The notes under the pieces were generated by a model. That model made no database searches, was not told the origin of the DNA, and was given only the letters and a program-made list of their open reading frames with translations. From Bacteroidaceae bacterium (lineage in GTDB: Bacteria > Bacteroidota > Bacteroidia > Bacteroidales > Bacteroidaceae), in NCBI GenBank assembly GCA_017958545.1, contig JAGDCM010000052.1:1-57892 (forward strand): 57,892 bases of DNA. Direction: 5' to 3'. Position 1 is the first letter of the stretch, and every line of letters starts with the position of its first letter. The translations under genes and the position numbers were made by a program. This document shows positions 1 through 9,350 of the stretch, in pieces.

Positions 1-558
1 GACGAAGACTATAAGGAGACTCCTCTCCAGTTTATCAACAGCGTCACCGGCGGTAACATTCCCAAGGAGTTCATCCCCAGTGTGCAGAAGGGCTTCGAGG
101 CAGCCATGAAGAATGGTGTGCTCGGCGGCTTCCCTCTCGACAGCCTGAAGGTAGAGCTCGTTGACGGTTCGTTCCACCCCGTTGACTCCGACCAGCTTTC
201 GTTCGAAATTGCAGCCCAGCTGGCATACAAGGCTTGCTGCGCAAAGGCCAAGCCCGTACTGATGGAGCCCATCATGCGTCTCGAGGTTGTTACTCCCGAG
301 GAGAACATGGGTGACGTCATCGGCGACTTGAACAAGCGTCGCGGTCAGGTAGAGGGTATGGATACCACTCGTACCGGTGCCCGTCTGGTGAAGGCTATGG
401 TGCCTCTGGCAGAGATGTTCGGTTATGTAACCGCTCTTCGTACCATCACCTCCGGCCGTGCCACCAGCAGCATGACATACGATCATCACGCCCCCGTTTC
501 CAGCAGCATCGCCAAGAGCGTACTGGAGGAGATGAAGGGTAGAGTAGACCTAGTGTAA
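1..558 (+). CDS. fusA: Elongation factor G, C-terminal part (5' end outside window)
   Basis: The frame is open from base 1 and gives 185 residues covering the end of domain III/IV through domain V of EF-G, the GTPase that drives translocation on the ribosome. Recognisable stretches are [15 protein letters not shown], the domain-V segment [23 protein letters not shown] and the end [19 protein letters not shown]. The G domain lies upstream of the window. It is followed after 72 bp by rpsJ without tuf in between, joining the str and S10 operons. An inverted repeat begins on its stop codon. Confidence 0.97.
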   Translation, partial: DEDYKETPLQFINSVTGGNIPKEFIPSVQKGFEAAMKNGVLGGFPLDSLKVELVDGSFHPVDSDQLSFEIAAQLAYKACCAKAKPVLMEPIMRLEVVTPEENMGDVIGDLNKRRGQVEGMDTTRTGARLVKAMVPLAEMFGYVTALRTITSGRATSSMTYDHHAPVSSSIAKSVLEEMKGRVDLV

Positions 559-586
559 ATCCGTAGCAAATGACTCTTACGGATTT
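557..586 (+). promoter_or_regulatory. Hairpin overlapping the fusA stop codon
   Basis: AAATCCGTA (557-565) pairs perfectly with TACGGATTT (578-586) around a 12-nt loop. The left arm starts inside the fusA stop codon. No T tract follows, so this is not an ordinary intrinsic terminator. It could be a processing site, mRNA stabiliser or regulatory structure between fusA and rpsJ. Confidence 0.55.
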
Positions 587-630
587 AGGAGATAAAGGAA
601 AACAGTAAAAACAGTAAAAAGAAAAAGATT

Positions 631-945
631 ATGAGTCAGAATCAGCCAAAGATTCGTATCAAGTTGAAGAGCTACGATCACATGCTCGTCGACAAGTCTG
701 CAGAGCAGATCGTAAAGACCGTGAAGATCACGGGTGCTATTGTGAGCGGTCCTATTCCCTTGCCCACACACAAGCGTATCTTCACCGTGAACCGTTCCAC
801 CTTCGTCAACAAGAAGAGCCGTGAGCAGTTCCAGCTCAGCGCCTACAAGCGTCTGATTGACATCTTCAACAGCAACGAGAAGACCGTTGACGCCCTCATG
901 AAGCTTCAGTTGCCCAGCGGCGTTGAGGTTGAAATCAAGGTCTAA
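631..945 (+). CDS. rpsJ: 30S ribosomal protein S10 (uS10)
   Basis: A protein of 104 residues, the usual S10 length. It has the core [10 protein letters not shown], the loop GPIPLPTHK and the signature KKSREQFQ. S10 sits in the 30S head and in other bacteria also forms the NusB-S10 antitermination complex. The ATG follows an A-rich stretch with a duplicated AACAGTAAA and no Shine-Dalgarno. The 91-bp gap to rplC is one of the longest in the cluster and contains a 10-bp tandem repeat. Confidence 0.98.
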   Translation: MSQNQPKIRIKLKSYDHMLVDKSAEQIVKTVKITGAIVSGPIPLPTHKRIFTVNRSTFVNKKSREQFQLSAYKRLIDIFNSNEKTVDALMKLQLPSGVEVEIKV

Positions 946-959
946 TAAATGAGATTTAT

Positions 960-1007
960 CTAGGATGTCCTAGGAATGCCTAGGATTTCCTGGAAAACCT
1001 AGAATAG
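960..1007 (+). repeat. 10-bp tandem repeat between rpsJ and rplC
   Basis: Three complete 10-bp units beginning CTAGGA (960-969, 970-979, 980-989) are followed by two decayed units beginning CTGGAA and CTAGAA. Junctions of the intact units form the palindrome CCTAGG (969-974 and 979-984). The array lies in the non-coding spacer inside the S10 operon. Confidence 0.8.
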
Positions 1008-1036
1008 TTTAAAACAATAAATAAATTCAAACTGAA

Positions 1037-1654
1037 ATGCCAGGATTATTAGGAAAGAAAATCGGAATGACTTCCGTTTTCAGTGCCGACGGCAAGAATG
1101 TGCCGTGCACTGTTATCGAATTGGGTCCTTGCGTGGTTACTCAGCTGAAGAACGTTGAAAAAGACGGTTACGAGGCTGTTCAGCTTGGTTTTGAAGAGGC
1201 TAAGGAGAAGAACACTTCTGCTCCTATGATGGGTCACTTCAAGAAGGCAGGAACCACCGCCAAGAGACACTTGGCCGAGTTCACAGGTTTTGAAGGTGAG
1301 CTGACTCTGGGTCAGGAACTCACTGTAGAGATGTTTGCCGACACGGCGTTCGTGGACGTTATCGCCACGAGCAAGGGTCGCGGTTTCCAGGGTGTTGTGA
1401 AGCGTCACGGTTTCGGTGGCGTAGGTCAGATCACTCATGGTCAGGACGACCGTCAGAGAAAGCCGGGTTCTATCGGTGCCTGCTCGTATCCCGCGAAGGT
1501 GTTCAAGGGTATGCGTATGGGCGGCCAGATGGGCGCACAGCGTGTGACCACACACAACCTGCAAGTATTAAAGGTAATTCCCGAGCACAACCTGCTTCTT
1601 ATCAAGGGTAGTGTTCCCGGTTACAAAGGTTCAATCGTTAGCGTAATCAAGTAA
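1037..1654 (+). CDS. rplC: 50S ribosomal protein L3 (uL3)
   Basis: A protein of 205 residues starting [12 protein letters not shown]. The conserved extension reaching toward the peptidyl-transferase centre is clear: [10 protein letters not shown], then [20 protein letters not shown]. The Gln of the QxTHG-like motif corresponds to the residue methylated by PrmB in E. coli; whether that happens here is unknown. One base separates its stop codon from the rplD ATG, suggesting translational coupling. Confidence 0.98.
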   Translation: MPGLLGKKIGMTSVFSADGKNVPCTVIELGPCVVTQLKNVEKDGYEAVQLGFEEAKEKNTSAPMMGHFKKAGTTAKRHLAEFTGFEGELTLGQELTVEMFADTAFVDVIATSKGRGFQGVVKRHGFGGVGQITHGQDDRQRKPGSIGACSYPAKVFKGMRMGGQMGAQRVTTHNLQVLKVIPEHNLLLIKGSVPGYKGSIVSVIK

Positions 1655-1655
1655 G

Positions 1656-2285
1656 ATGGAAGTTAGTGTACTGAATATTCAGGGTAAGGAGACCGCCAAG
1701 AAGGCTGTTCTCAACGATGCTATCTATGCCATCGAACCCAACGACCACGCCATCTATCTCGACGTGAAGCTCATCATGGCTAATCAGCGTCAGGGTACGG
1801 CAAAGTCTAAAGAGAGAAGCGAAATCAGTGGCTCAACACGTAAGCTCGGTCGCCAGAAAGGTGGTGGCGGTGCACGTCGCGGTGACATCAACAGCCCCGT
1901 GCTGGTAGGTGGTGCCAGAGTCTTCGGTCCCACGCCTCGTGACTACGGTTTCAAACTGAATCTGAAGCAGCGTCAATTGGCTCGTAAGAGCGCTCTTTCC
2001 TACAAGGCCAAAGAGAATGCAATTATCGTTGTTGAGGACTTCACTTTCGAGGCTCCCAAGACAAAGAGCATGATTGAAGTGTTAAATAATCTTAAAGTCA
2101 GCGACAAGAAGGTTCTCTTCGTTACCCCAGGTGCGGATAAAGCCGTATATTTGTCGGCCCGTAACCTGCAGCGTACTGCTGTGATGGCTGCTTCTGCGCT
2201 CAATACCTACAAGGTGATGGATGCAGATGTGATGGTCATTGCAGAGAGCGCGCTTGCGGTGATTGAGGGTAACTTAAACAAGTAA
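1656..2285 (+). CDS. rplD: 50S ribosomal protein L4 (uL4)
   Basis: A protein of 209 residues, normal for the family. The long basic loop that lines the nascent-peptide tunnel is at about residues 44-92 ([19 protein letters not shown], then [15 protein letters not shown]). E. coli L4 autoregulates its S10 operon through a leader RNA. No such leader can be assigned here because the cluster is fused to fusA. Confidence 0.98.
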   Translation: MEVSVLNIQGKETAKKAVLNDAIYAIEPNDHAIYLDVKLIMANQRQGTAKSKERSEISGSTRKLGRQKGGGGARRGDINSPVLVGGARVFGPTPRDYGFKLNLKQRQLARKSALSYKAKENAIIVVEDFTFEAPKTKSMIEVLNNLKVSDKKVLFVTPGADKAVYLSARNLQRTAVMAASALNTYKVMDADVMVIAESALAVIEGNLNK

Positions 2286-2286
2286 A

Positions 2287-2292
2287 AAGGAG
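2287..2292 (+). promoter_or_regulatory. Shine-Dalgarno sequence of rplW
   Basis: AAGGAG lies 10 nt before the rplW ATG at 2303. Such motifs are uncommon in Bacteroidetes and absent from most genes in this window. Confidence 0.6.
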
Positions 2293-2302
2293 CTGAAGAG
2301 TT

Positions 2303-2593
2303 ATGTCAAATATCATCAAACCTCTGGTCACTGAGAAGATGACCTCTATCACAGAGAAGCAGAACAAGTTCGGCTTCATCGTGCGTCCTGAGGCTGGCAA
2401 GATCGAACTGAAGAAGGAGATCGAGCAGAAGTATGGCGTGACCGTAACGGACATCAACACTTGCCGCTATGCCGGTAAGAACAAGAGCCGTTACACCCGC
2501 TCTGGCCTCATTAAGGGTCGTACCAATGCTTTCAAGAAGGCTATTGTTACCCTCAAGGAAGGCGATGTAATTGATTTCTATAGCAATATTTAA
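2303..2593 (+). CDS. rplW: 50S ribosomal protein L23 (uL23)
   Basis: A protein of 96 residues starting MSNIIKPLVTEKMT, with the family pattern 'KPLVTEK...KFGFIV' and the later segment VTDINTCRYAGKNK. L23 lies at the tunnel exit and is the docking site for trigger factor and SRP. It keeps position between rplD and rplB and ends 6 bp before rplB. Confidence 0.97.
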   Translation: MSNIIKPLVTEKMTSITEKQNKFGFIVRPEAGKIELKKEIEQKYGVTVTDINTCRYAGKNKSRYTRSGLIKGRTNAFKKAIVTLKEGDVIDFYSNI

Positions 2594-2599
2594 TAGAGA

Positions 2600-3427
2600 A
2601 TGGCAGTACGTAAATTTAAGCCCACAACTCCGGGCCAAAGACACAAGATTATAGGTACCTTCGAAGAGATTACTGCATCGGTACCTGAGAAGTCTCTCGT
2701 TTGCGGCAAGCGTTCTACTGGTGGCCGTAATGCTACGGGCAAGATGACCATGCGCTACATCGGCGGTGGTCACAAGCAGAAGTTCCGCTTCATTGATTTC
2801 AAGCGTGAGAAGGATGGTGTTCCAGCAGTCGTTAAGAGCATTGAGTACGATCCCAATCGTTCAGCTCGTATCGCTCTGCTTTATTATGCTGATGGTGAAA
2901 AGCGTTATATTATCGCTCCCAACGGTCTGAAGGTAGGCAGCACTCTTATGAGTGGTGCTGAAGCAGCTCCCGAGGTAGGTAACGCTCTTCCTCTGCAGAA
3001 TATCCCTGTAGGTACAGTGATTCACAACATTGAACTGCGTCCCGGTCAGGGTGCTCTGCTTGTGCGCAGCGCCGGCAACTTCGCTCAGCTCACCAGCCGC
3101 GAAGGTCGCTACTGCGTCATCAAGTTGCCTTCTGGAGAGACACGTCAGATTCTTTCTGCCTGCAAGGCTACTGTCGGTAGCGTAGGTAACAGCGATCATG
3201 CTCTTGAGAGTAGCGGTAAGGCCGGTCGCACCCGCTGGTTGGGTCGTCGTCCTCACAACCGTGGCGTCGTGATGAATCCTCATGATCATCCCATGGGTGG
3301 TGGTGAAGGTCGTCAGAGCGGTGGTCACCCGCGTTCACGCAAGGGCTTGTACGCTAAGGGTCTCAAGACTCGCGCTCCGAAGAAGCAGTCCAACAAGTAC
3401 ATCATTGAGAGAGCTAACAAGAAGTAA
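2600..3427 (+). CDS. rplB: 50S ribosomal protein L2 (uL2)
   Basis: A protein of 275 residues, full length. The OB-fold and SH3-like domains are present. The C-terminal signature [12 protein letters not shown] (about residues 224-235) contains the His equivalent to E. coli His229, which lies near the peptidyl-transferase centre. L2 is needed for subunit joining. It ends in a basic tail ([18 protein letters not shown]). Confidence 0.98.
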   Translation: MAVRKFKPTTPGQRHKIIGTFEEITASVPEKSLVCGKRSTGGRNATGKMTMRYIGGGHKQKFRFIDFKREKDGVPAVVKSIEYDPNRSARIALLYYADGEKRYIIAPNGLKVGSTLMSGAEAAPEVGNALPLQNIPVGTVIHNIELRPGQGALLVRSAGNFAQLTSREGRYCVIKLPSGETRQILSACKATVGSVGNSDHALESSGKAGRTRWLGRRPHNRGVVMNPHDHPMGGGEGRQSGGHPRSRKGLYAKGLKTRAPKKQSNKYIIERANKK

Positions 3428-3455
3428 TAACAGACTTTAAAGACAAATACATAAT

Positions 3456-3725
3456 ATGAGTCGTTCATTAAAGAAAGGTCCGTATATTGAGGTGAGTCTT
3501 GAGAAGAAGATTCTGGCCATGAATGAGAGTGGCAAGAAGACCGTAGTCAAGACTTGGTCTCGTGCTTCTATGATTTCTCCCGATTTTGTGGGACATACAA
3601 TAGGAGTTCACAACGGCAACAAGTTTATTCCCGTCTACGTAACTGAGAATATGGTAGGCCACAAGCTGGGAGAGTTCGCTCCCACACGTAAGTTTGGTGG
3701 TCACGCCGGTCAGAAGAAGAAGTAA
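3456..3725 (+). CDS. rpsS: 30S ribosomal protein S19 (uS19)
   Basis: A protein of 89 residues starting [12 protein letters not shown], with the C-terminal signature [18 protein letters not shown]19 sits in the 30S head beside S13 and contacts the A-site finger. Family length and operon position both fit. Confidence 0.98.
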   Translation: MSRSLKKGPYIEVSLEKKILAMNESGKKTVVKTWSRASMISPDFVGHTIGVHNGNKFIPVYVTENMVGHKLGEFAPTRKFGGHAGQKKK

Positions 3726-3763
3726 GATGGGCATTCCAAACTTAAAATAAGAAAAATAAGATA

Positions 3764-4159
3764 ATGGGAAAAAGAAAGAAATTAGCAGCTGATGCAAGAA
3801 AAGAGGCTCGTAAGGCTATGAGCTTCGCGAAGGCTCAGAATGTGCCCTCTTCTCCCCGCAAGATGCGATACGTTGTGGACTTGGTTCGCGGCATGGAGGT
3901 GAATCGTGCTCTCGGCACGCTGAAGTTCTGTGCCAAGGCTGCAAGTGCTGATGTAGAGAAAGTTCTGCGTAGCGCCATTGCTAACTGGGAACAGAAGAAC
4001 GAGCGTAAGGCTGAAGATGGTGAATTGTTCATCACCAAGATTTTTGTTGACGAGGGTGCTACCCTCAAGCGTATGAGACCGGCTCCTCAGGGTCGCGGCT
4101 ATAGAATCCGTAAGCGTTCTAACCACGTCACCCTCTTCGTTGACACTAAGAAAGATTAA
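3764..4159 (+). CDS. rplV: 50S ribosomal protein L22 (uL22)
   Basis: A protein of 131 residues, about 20 longer than E. coli L22 because of a basic N-terminal extension ([19 protein letters not shown]). The core begins at the [14 protein letters not shown] motif, and the tunnel-lining hairpin with [20 protein letters not shown] spans about residues 98-117. The ATG at 3764 is kept because the 38-bp spacer before it is non-coding and the next in-frame Met is well inside the extension. Confidence 0.97.
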   Translation: MGKRKKLAADARKEARKAMSFAKAQNVPSSPRKMRYVVDLVRGMEVNRALGTLKFCAKAASADVEKVLRSAIANWEQKNERKAEDGELFITKIFVDEGATLKRMRPAPQGRGYRIRKRSNHVTLFVDTKKD

Positions 4160-4164
4160 AAGAC

Positions 4165-4902
4165 ATGGGACAGAAAGTTAATCCGATAAGCAACCGTCTG
4201 GGTATCGTCCGCGGTTGGGACTCCAACTGGTTTGGTGGCAATAACTATGGCGACACCATCCTTGAGGACTCTAAGATCCGCAAGTATTTGATGGCTCGTC
4301 TGGGTGATGCCAGCATCAGTCGCATTGTCATCGAGCGCACTCTGAAGATGGTGACCATCACCGTCTGCTCCGCTCGTCCAGGTCTGATTATTGGCCGTGG
4401 TGGTGAAAATGTGGATAAGCTCAAAGAGGAGCTGAAGAAGATTACGGACAAGGAGATTCAAATCAATATCTTTGAGGTGAAGCGTCCTGAGTTGGATGCC
4501 AACATCGTTGGCAACAACATCGCCCGTCAAGTGGAAGGCAAGATTGCATACCGTCGTGCTATCAAGATGGCTATCGCCAACACGATGCGCGCAGGTGCAG
4601 AAGGTATCAAGGTGCAGATCAGCGGTCGTCTCAACGGTGCTGAAATCGCACGTAGCGAAATGTTCAAGGAGGGTCGTACTCCCCTGCACACACTTCGCGC
4701 CGATATCGACTTCTGTCAGGCTGAGGCATTGACGAAGGTAGGTCTTCTGGGCATCAAGGTGTGGATTTGCCGTGGTGAGGTTTACGGCAAGAAGGATTTG
4801 ACTCCTAACTTCCAGCAGCAGAAGGACAACGCTCGCGGCGGTTTCAACCGTGAGGGCGGTGATCGCAGAAACTTCCGTCGTAAGAAGGCTGGAAATCGTT
4901 AA
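4165..4902 (+). CDS. rpsC: 30S ribosomal protein S3 (uS3)
   Basis: A protein of 245 residues. The type II KH domain has its GxxG loop as GRGG at residues 77-80 ([14 protein letters not shown]). The C-terminal domain carries [20 protein letters not shown]. The tail after about residue 215 is rich in Arg, Asn and Gly. S3 forms part of the mRNA entry channel and helicase ring with S4 and S5. Five bases separate it from rplV. Confidence 0.98.
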   Translation: MGQKVNPISNRLGIVRGWDSNWFGGNNYGDTILEDSKIRKYLMARLGDASISRIVIERTLKMVTITVCSARPGLIIGRGGENVDKLKEELKKITDKEIQINIFEVKRPELDANIVGNNIARQVEGKIAYRRAIKMAIANTMRAGAEGIKVQISGRLNGAEIARSEMFKEGRTPLHTLRADIDFCQAEALTKVGLLGIKVWICRGEVYGKKDLTPNFQQQKDNARGGFNREGGDRRNFRRKKAGNR

Positions 4903-4929
4903 ACACTAATCTGAAAGAATAATAAAGTC

Positions 4930-5355
4930 ATGTTACAGCCCAAAAGAACCAAATACAGAAGGCCGCAAAAAGGCCGTTGCAAGGGTAATGCCATGCGCGG
5001 CAATCAGCTGGCTTTCGGATCCTTTGGCATCAAGTCGCTTGATACACACTGGATCACTGCCCGCCAGATTGAGGCAGCACGTATTGCTATGACCCGCTAC
5101 ATGCAGCGTGAGGGTCAGAGCTGGATTAGAATATTCCCCGATAAGCCTATTACCAAGAAGCCCGCTGACGTGCGTATGGGTAAAGGTAAGGGTGATCCCG
5201 TAGGATACGTGTTCCCCATCACTCCGGGTCGCATTATTTTCGAGATTGAAGGCGTGAGCTATGAGGTTGCCAAGGAAGCACTTCGCCTGGCTGCTCAGAA
5301 ATTGCCCGTGACCACTAAGTTTATTGTTAGACGCGATTACGATAAGAACGCTTAA
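4930..5355 (+). CDS. rplP: 50S ribosomal protein L16 (uL16)
   Basis: A protein of 141 residues starting [16 protein letters not shown]. Conserved parts include [15 protein letters not shown] and the RMGKGKG segment close to the A-site tRNA. L16 is a late-assembling protein needed for peptidyl transfer. Two bases separate its stop codon from the rpmC ATG. Confidence 0.98.
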   Translation: MLQPKRTKYRRPQKGRCKGNAMRGNQLAFGSFGIKSLDTHWITARQIEAARIAMTRYMQREGQSWIRIFPDKPITKKPADVRMGKGKGDPVGYVFPITPGRIIFEIEGVSYEVAKEALRLAAQKLPVTTKFIVRRDYDKNA

Positions 5356-5357
5356 AG

Positions 5358-5552
5358 ATGAAGACAGTTGAAATTAATGAGATGTCCGTTCAGGATCTCG
5401 CTGAGCGCATCGAGGCTGAGGTTGCAAGTTACAATCAGTTGAAGCTCAACCATGCCGTTGCTCCTCTGGAGAACAACTCTCAGATCAAGATTGCTCGTCG
5501 TAACATCGCTCGCATGAAGACGGTGCTCCGCCAAAAAGAGTTGAATAAATAA
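5358..5552 (+). CDS. rpmC: 50S ribosomal protein L29 (uL29)
   Basis: A protein of 64 residues forming the expected two-helix protein: MKTVEINEMSVQDLAERIE, then NNSQIKIARRNIARMKTVLRQKE. L29 binds L23 at the tunnel exit. Length, gene order (rplP-rpmC-rpsQ) and the C-terminal RNIARxKT pattern agree. Confidence 0.96.
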   Translation: MKTVEINEMSVQDLAERIEAEVASYNQLKLNHAVAPLENNSQIKIARRNIARMKTVLRQKELNK

Positions 5553-5564
5553 GGTACTTCAGAT

Positions 5565-5822
5565 ATGGAAGCAAGAAATTTGAGAAAAACCCGTACGGGC
5601 GTAGTAGTTAGCGATAAGATGGACAAGACCATTGTCGTTGCTACCATGTTCAAGGAGAAGCACCCCATCTATGGTAAGTTCGTTGCTAAGACAAAGAAGT
5701 ACCATGCTCACGATGAGAAGAACGATTGCCACAAAGGCGACACCGTGCTCATCATGGAGACTCGCCCCTTGAGCAAGACTAAGAGATGGAGAGTAGTAGA
5801 AATCGTTGAAAGAGCTAAGTAA
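5565..5822 (+). CDS. rpsQ: 30S ribosomal protein S17 (uS17)
   Basis: A protein of 85 residues starting [19 protein letters not shown]. It is an OB-fold protein with the conserved [11 protein letters not shown] and [21 protein letters not shown]17 is a primary binder of the 5' domain of 16S rRNA. Its stop lies 2 bp before the rplN ATG. Confidence 0.98.
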   Translation: MEARNLRKTRTGVVVSDKMDKTIVVATMFKEKHPIYGKFVAKTKKYHAHDEKNDCHKGDTVLIMETRPLSKTKRWRVVEIVERAK

Positions 5823-5824
5823 AA

Positions 5825-6190
5825 ATGATACAAGCAGAATCTAGATTGGTCGTAGCAGACAACAGCGGTGCCAAGGAGGCATTGTGCATCCGTGTGTTGG
5901 GCGGTACTCGCCGTCGCTATGCGTCTGTTGGTGACGTGATTGTCGTTTCCGTAAAGAGCGCAATTCCCACCAGTGATGTCAAGAAAGGTGCCGTATCAAA
6001 GGCCCTGATCGTACGTACAAAGAAAGAGGTTCGTCGTCCAGACGGCTCTTACATCCGCTTTGATGACAACGCATGTGTTCTCCTGAACAATGCCGGTGAG
6101 CTTCGCGGAAGTCGTATCTTCGGTCCTGTTGCCCGTGAGCTTCGTGCCACAAACATGAAGGTCGTATCTCTGGCACCTGAGGTTCTTTAA
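5825..6190 (+). CDS. rplN: 50S ribosomal protein L14 (uL14)
   Basis: A protein of 121 residues starting [19 protein letters not shown]. The L14 signature ends [14 protein letters not shown]14 lies on the 50S interface and is the target of the silencing factor RsfS. The length equals the family norm. Confidence 0.98.
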   Translation: MIQAESRLVVADNSGAKEALCIRVLGGTRRRYASVGDVIVVSVKSAIPTSDVKKGAVSKALIVRTKKEVRRPDGSYIRFDDNACVLLNNAGELRGSRIFGPVARELRATNMKVVSLAPEVL

Positions 6191-6217
6191 TCTATCCTAA
6201 AAGAAAAATAAAGAACA

Positions 6218-6535
6218 ATGAGTAAGTTACATATTAAGAAAGGCGACACCGTTATCGTAAACGCTGGAGAGTCCAAAGGCCAGAGCGGTAAGGTGTTGAA
6301 GGTGTTCGTCAAGGAGCAGCGCGCCTTGGTTGAAGGTGTCAATAAGGTGAAGAAGAGCCAGAAGCCCAGTGCCAAGAACCCTCAGGGTGGCATCGTGGAG
6401 ATGGAGGCTCCCATCCAGATTTCCAATCTGAACCCCGTTGACCCCAAGACCGGCAAGGCCACTCGCGTTGGTAGAAAGTTGAATGCAGAGGGCAAGTTGG
6501 TCCGTTATGCAAAAAAATCAGGAGAGGAGATTTAA
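6218..6535 (+). CDS. rplX: 50S ribosomal protein L24 (uL24)
   Basis: A protein of 105 residues with an N-terminal KOW motif ([27 protein letters not shown]) and the later PIQISNL. L24 is an assembly initiator that binds the 5' end of 23S rRNA. rplE begins 3 bp after its stop. Confidence 0.98.
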   Translation: MSKLHIKKGDTVIVNAGESKGQSGKVLKVFVKEQRALVEGVNKVKKSQKPSAKNPQGGIVEMEAPIQISNLNPVDPKTGKATRVGRKLNAEGKLVRYAKKSGEEI

Positions 6536-6538
6536 GGT

Positions 6539-7093
6539 ATGGCAAATACAGCAAGTCTAAAGCAAGAATACAAAGAGAGGATCGCTCCTGCTCTGAAGAA
6601 GCAGTTCGGCTACTCCTCTGCCATGCAGATTCCCGTTCTGAAGAAGATTGTTATCAATCAGGGTTTGGGTATGGCCACTGCTGACAAGAAGATTATCGAG
6701 GTTGCAGTAAACGAAATTACCGCTATCACCGGTCAGAAGGCAGTTGCTACCGTTAGTAAGAAGGACGTGGCTCAGTTCAAGCTGCGTAAGAAGATGCCTA
6801 TCGGTGTGATGGTGACATTGCGTCGTGAGCGTATGTATGAGTTCCTGGAGAAGCTGGTTCGCGTGGCACTGCCCCGTATCCGTGACTTCAAGGGTATTCA
6901 GAGCAAGTTCGACGGTCGCGGTAACTACACCTTGGGTATTGAGGAGCAGATTATTTTCCCCGAAATCAACATTGATGCCATCGATCGCATCTTGGGTATG
7001 AACATCACGTTCGTTACCACTGCCAAGACCGACGAAGAGGGTTATGCACTGTTGAAGGAATTCGGTCTTCCTTTTAAGAACGCTAAAAACTAA
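6539..7093 (+). CDS. rplE: 50S ribosomal protein L5 (uL5)
   Basis: A protein of 184 residues. Conserved parts are the [14 protein letters not shown] signature and the segment [17 protein letters not shown]5 binds 5S rRNA together with L18 and contacts S13 across the subunit bridge. In E. coli the rplE start is the S8 repression site; the 3-bp gap here leaves no room for a separate leader. Confidence 0.98.
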   Translation: MANTASLKQEYKERIAPALKKQFGYSSAMQIPVLKKIVINQGLGMATADKKIIEVAVNEITAITGQKAVATVSKKDVAQFKLRKKMPIGVMVTLRRERMYEFLEKLVRVALPRIRDFKGIQSKFDGRGNYTLGIEEQIIFPEINIDAIDRILGMNITFVTTAKTDEEGYALLKEFGLPFKNAKN

Positions 7094-7102
7094 GCAATAA
7101 GT

Positions 7103-7408
7103 ATGGCAAAAGAATCAATGAAAGCGCGTGAGGTAAAGCGTGCCAAACTGGTAGCCCAGTATGCCGAAAAGCGTGCAGCACTGAAGAAGATTGTGAACGA
7201 TCCCAACTCGGATCCCGCTGCTGCTTACGAAGCTGCTCAGAAGCTTCAGGCTATTCCCCGTAACGCAAACCCTATCCGTTTGCACAATCGCTGTAAGATT
7301 ACGGGACGTCCAAAGGGCTATATCCGTTTGTTCGGCCTCAGCCGTATTCAGTTCCGCGAGATGGCCTCTCAGGGTCTTATCCCCGGTGTGAAGAAGGCAA
7401 GTTGGTAA
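7103..7408 (+). CDS. rpsN: 30S ribosomal protein S14, zinc-free long form (uS14)
   Basis: A protein of 101 residues, the long S14 type. It ends in the signature [25 protein letters not shown] region. The CxxC...CxxC zinc ribbon of the short form is missing: only one Cys remains, in [14 protein letters not shown]. It is therefore the C- form, which does not need zinc. It is followed by a 74-bp spacer with a hairpin before rpsH. Confidence 0.97.
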   Translation: MAKESMKAREVKRAKLVAQYAEKRAALKKIVNDPNSDPAAAYEAAQKLQAIPRNANPIRLHNRCKITGRPKGYIRLFGLSRIQFREMASQGLIPGVKKASW

Positions 7409-7444
7409 GTTTAGCGTTCCAACAGAAGAAACAGAGTTTTTAAT

Positions 7445-7467
7445 ATTGTCGGGGAGTCCCGATCAAT
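7445..7467 (+). promoter_or_regulatory. Bulged hairpin in front of rpsH
   Basis: ATTG then TCGGG (7445-7453) pairs with CCCGA, a single bulged T, then CAAT (7458-7467), closing a GAGT tetraloop. The start codon of rpsH is 15 nt further on. There is no T tract. A ribosomal-protein binding site is possible but unproven. Confidence 0.5.
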
Positions 7468-7482
7468 TAAACCAAAAAAGAT

Positions 7483-7878
7483 ATGACAGATCCTATTGCA
7501 GATTATTTGACTCGCCTGCGCAACGCCATCCAAGCAAAACACAGGGTGGTGGAGTGCCCAGCGTCAAATTTGAAAAAAGAGATCACAAAGATTCTCTTTG
7601 AAAAAGGTTATATCCTGAACTACAAGTTCGTCGAGGACGGACCTCAGGGTACCATCAAGATTGCATTGAAGTACGATGCAGAGACTCGTAAGAATGCAAT
7701 TCAGAAGTTGATTCGCGTATCTAAGCCCGGTATGCGTAAGTATACAGGCTACAAAGATATGCCAAGAGTTATTAATGGACTGGGTGTCGCTTTGATTTCC
7801 ACGTCTAAGGGTGTTATGACGAACAAGGAAGCTGCCGAAGAGAAGATCGGAGGCGAGGTTCTTTGCTACGTATATTAA
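7483..7878 (+). CDS. rpsH: 30S ribosomal protein S8 (uS8)
   Basis: A protein of 131 residues starting MTDPIADYLTRLRNA. The C-terminal signature GLGVALISTSKGVMTNKEA is clear. S8 binds helix 21 of 16S rRNA and in E. coli represses the spc operon by binding a mimic of that site in mRNA. The hairpin just upstream makes similar control conceivable here. Confidence 0.98.
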   Translation: MTDPIADYLTRLRNAIQAKHRVVECPASNLKKEITKILFEKGYILNYKFVEDGPQGTIKIALKYDAETRKNAIQKLIRVSKPGMRKYTGYKDMPRVINGLGVALISTSKGVMTNKEAAEEKIGGEVLCYVY

Positions 7879-7882
7879 TGAT

Positions 7883-7888
7883 AGGAGG
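7883..7888 (+). promoter_or_regulatory. Strong Shine-Dalgarno sequence of rplF
   Basis: AGGAGG sits 9 nt before the rplF ATG at 7898, the best Shine-Dalgarno match in the window. Confidence 0.7.
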
Positions 7889-7897
7889 AACACTAGA

Positions 7898-8467
7898 ATG
7901 TCTAGAATAGGTAAAATGCCCATTATCATTCCTGCAGGTGTTACCGTGACAGTGAATGCTGATAATGTTGTTACCGTTAAAGGTAAGAAAGGTGAACTGA
8001 CCCAGGCAGTGAACCCCGCTATCAAGGTAAATGTGAGTGAGAAGGAGGTTACTTTCGAGATCGACGAGCAGGCTGACATCGACGTTAAGCAGAAGCAGGC
8101 TTTCCACGGTCTCTATCGTTCTCTCATAAACAATATGGTCGTAGGTGTAAGTGAGGGTTACAAGAAGCAGATGGAACTGGTAGGTGTGGGCTATCGTGTC
8201 AGCAACCAGGGCAACATCGTTGAGTTCTCACTGGGCTACACTCACAGCATCTTCATCCAGCTTCCCGCTGAGATTAAGGTTGAGACCAAAAGTGAAAGAA
8301 ACCAGAACCCGCAGATCATTCTCGAGAGTTGCGACAAGCAGCTCCTGGGTCAGGTTTGTGCCAAGATTCGTTCGTTCCGTAAGCCCGAACCTTACAAGGG
8401 CAAGGGTGTTCTGTTCGTTGGCGAGCAGATTCGTAGGAAGTCAGGTAAATCAGCTGGTGCTAAGTAA
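7898..8467 (+). CDS. rplF: 50S ribosomal protein L6 (uL6)
   Basis: A protein of 189 residues starting [15 protein letters not shown], with two duplicated L6 folds. The C-terminal signature [12 protein letters not shown] is present. L6 lies near the sarcin-ricin loop and the EF-G site. The start is supported by the AGGAGG 9 nt upstream. Confidence 0.98.
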   Translation: MSRIGKMPIIIPAGVTVTVNADNVVTVKGKKGELTQAVNPAIKVNVSEKEVTFEIDEQADIDVKQKQAFHGLYRSLINNMVVGVSEGYKKQMELVGVGYRVSNQGNIVEFSLGYTHSIFIQLPAEIKVETKSERNQNPQIILESCDKQLLGQVCAKIRSFRKPEPYKGKGVLFVGEQIRRKSGKSAGAK

Positions 8468-8474
8468 CCGTTAA

Positions 8475-8480
8475 AAGGAG
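8475..8480 (+). promoter_or_regulatory. Shine-Dalgarno sequence of rplR
   Basis: AAGGAG is placed 7 nt before the rplR ATG at 8488. Confidence 0.6.
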
Positions 8481-8487
8481 TAAGATT

Positions 8488-8829
8488 ATGACTACAAAAT
8501 TGGAAAGACGAATCAAGATTAAATACAGAGTTCGTAATAAGATTTCTGGTACGGCAGAGCGTCCTCGTATGAGCGTGTTCCGCAGTAACAAGCAGATTTA
8601 CGTGCAAATCATCAACGATTTGACCGGTGCTACACTGGCTTCTGCTTCTAGCCTCGGACTGGAGGCTTGCCCCAAGAAGGAGCAGGCTGCCAAGGTTGGT
8701 GAGTTGATTGCCAAGAAGGCCATAGAGTCGGGTATCACCACGGTGGTGTTTGATCGCAATGGTTATCTGTACCACGGAAGAGTGAAGGAAGTGGCTGATG
8801 CCGCACGTAATGGTGGACTTAAATTCTGA
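8488..8829 (+). CDS. rplR: 50S ribosomal protein L18 (uL18)
   Basis: A protein of 113 residues starting [19 protein letters not shown]. The conserved [20 protein letters not shown] and the end [20 protein letters not shown] are visible. L18 carries 5S rRNA into the 50S subunit with L5. Confidence 0.98.
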   Translation: MTTKLERRIKIKYRVRNKISGTAERPRMSVFRSNKQIYVQIINDLTGATLASASSLGLEACPKKEQAAKVGELIAKKAIESGITTVVFDRNGYLYHGRVKEVADAARNGGLKF

Positions 8830-8835
8830 TGAACT

Positions 8836-9345
8836 ATGGCAATTAAGAATATCAATATCAACAGCGAGGAATTGAAGGACCGCTTGGTAGCCATCAACCG
8901 TGTTACCAAGGTGACCAAGGGTGGTCGTACTTTCACGTTCGCAGCTATTGTTGTTGTCGGTAACGAAAATGGTGTTATCGGCTGGGGTCTTGGTAAGGCA
9001 GGCGAAGTAACTGCAGCTATTGCCAAGGCTGTCGAGGCCGCAAAGAAGAACCTCGTTCAGGTACCTGTGCTCAAGGGTACTGTGCCTCATGAGGCAAAGG
9101 CTAAGTTCGGTGGTGCAGACGTATTCATTATGCCTGCCAGCACTGGTACCGGTGTGGTTGCCGGCGGCGCTATGCGTGCCGTATTGGAGAGTGTAGGTGT
9201 GAAGGACTGTCTGGCTAAGAGCAGAGGTAGTTCCAACCCTCACAATCTGGTGAAGGCAACAATCGCAGCCCTGACTTCTATGCGTGACGCTCGTCAGGTA
9301 GCCAAGATGCGTGGTGTGAGCATGAGCAAAGTATTCAATGGTTAA
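8836..9345 (+). CDS. rpsE: 30S ribosomal protein S5 (uS5)
   Basis: A protein of 169 residues. The double-stranded-RNA-binding-like N-terminal domain reads [20 protein letters not shown], and the signature [20 protein letters not shown] is in the C-terminal half. S5 belongs to the mRNA-entry ring and affects decoding accuracy. Confidence 0.98.
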   Translation: MAIKNININSEELKDRLVAINRVTKVTKGGRTFTFAAIVVVGNENGVIGWGLGKAGEVTAAIAKAVEAAKKNLVQVPVLKGTVPHEAKAKFGGADVFIMPASTGTGVVAGGAMRAVLESVGVKDCLAKSRGSSNPHNLVKATIAALTSMRDARQVAKMRGVSMSKVFNG

Positions 9346-9350
9346 TCTTA

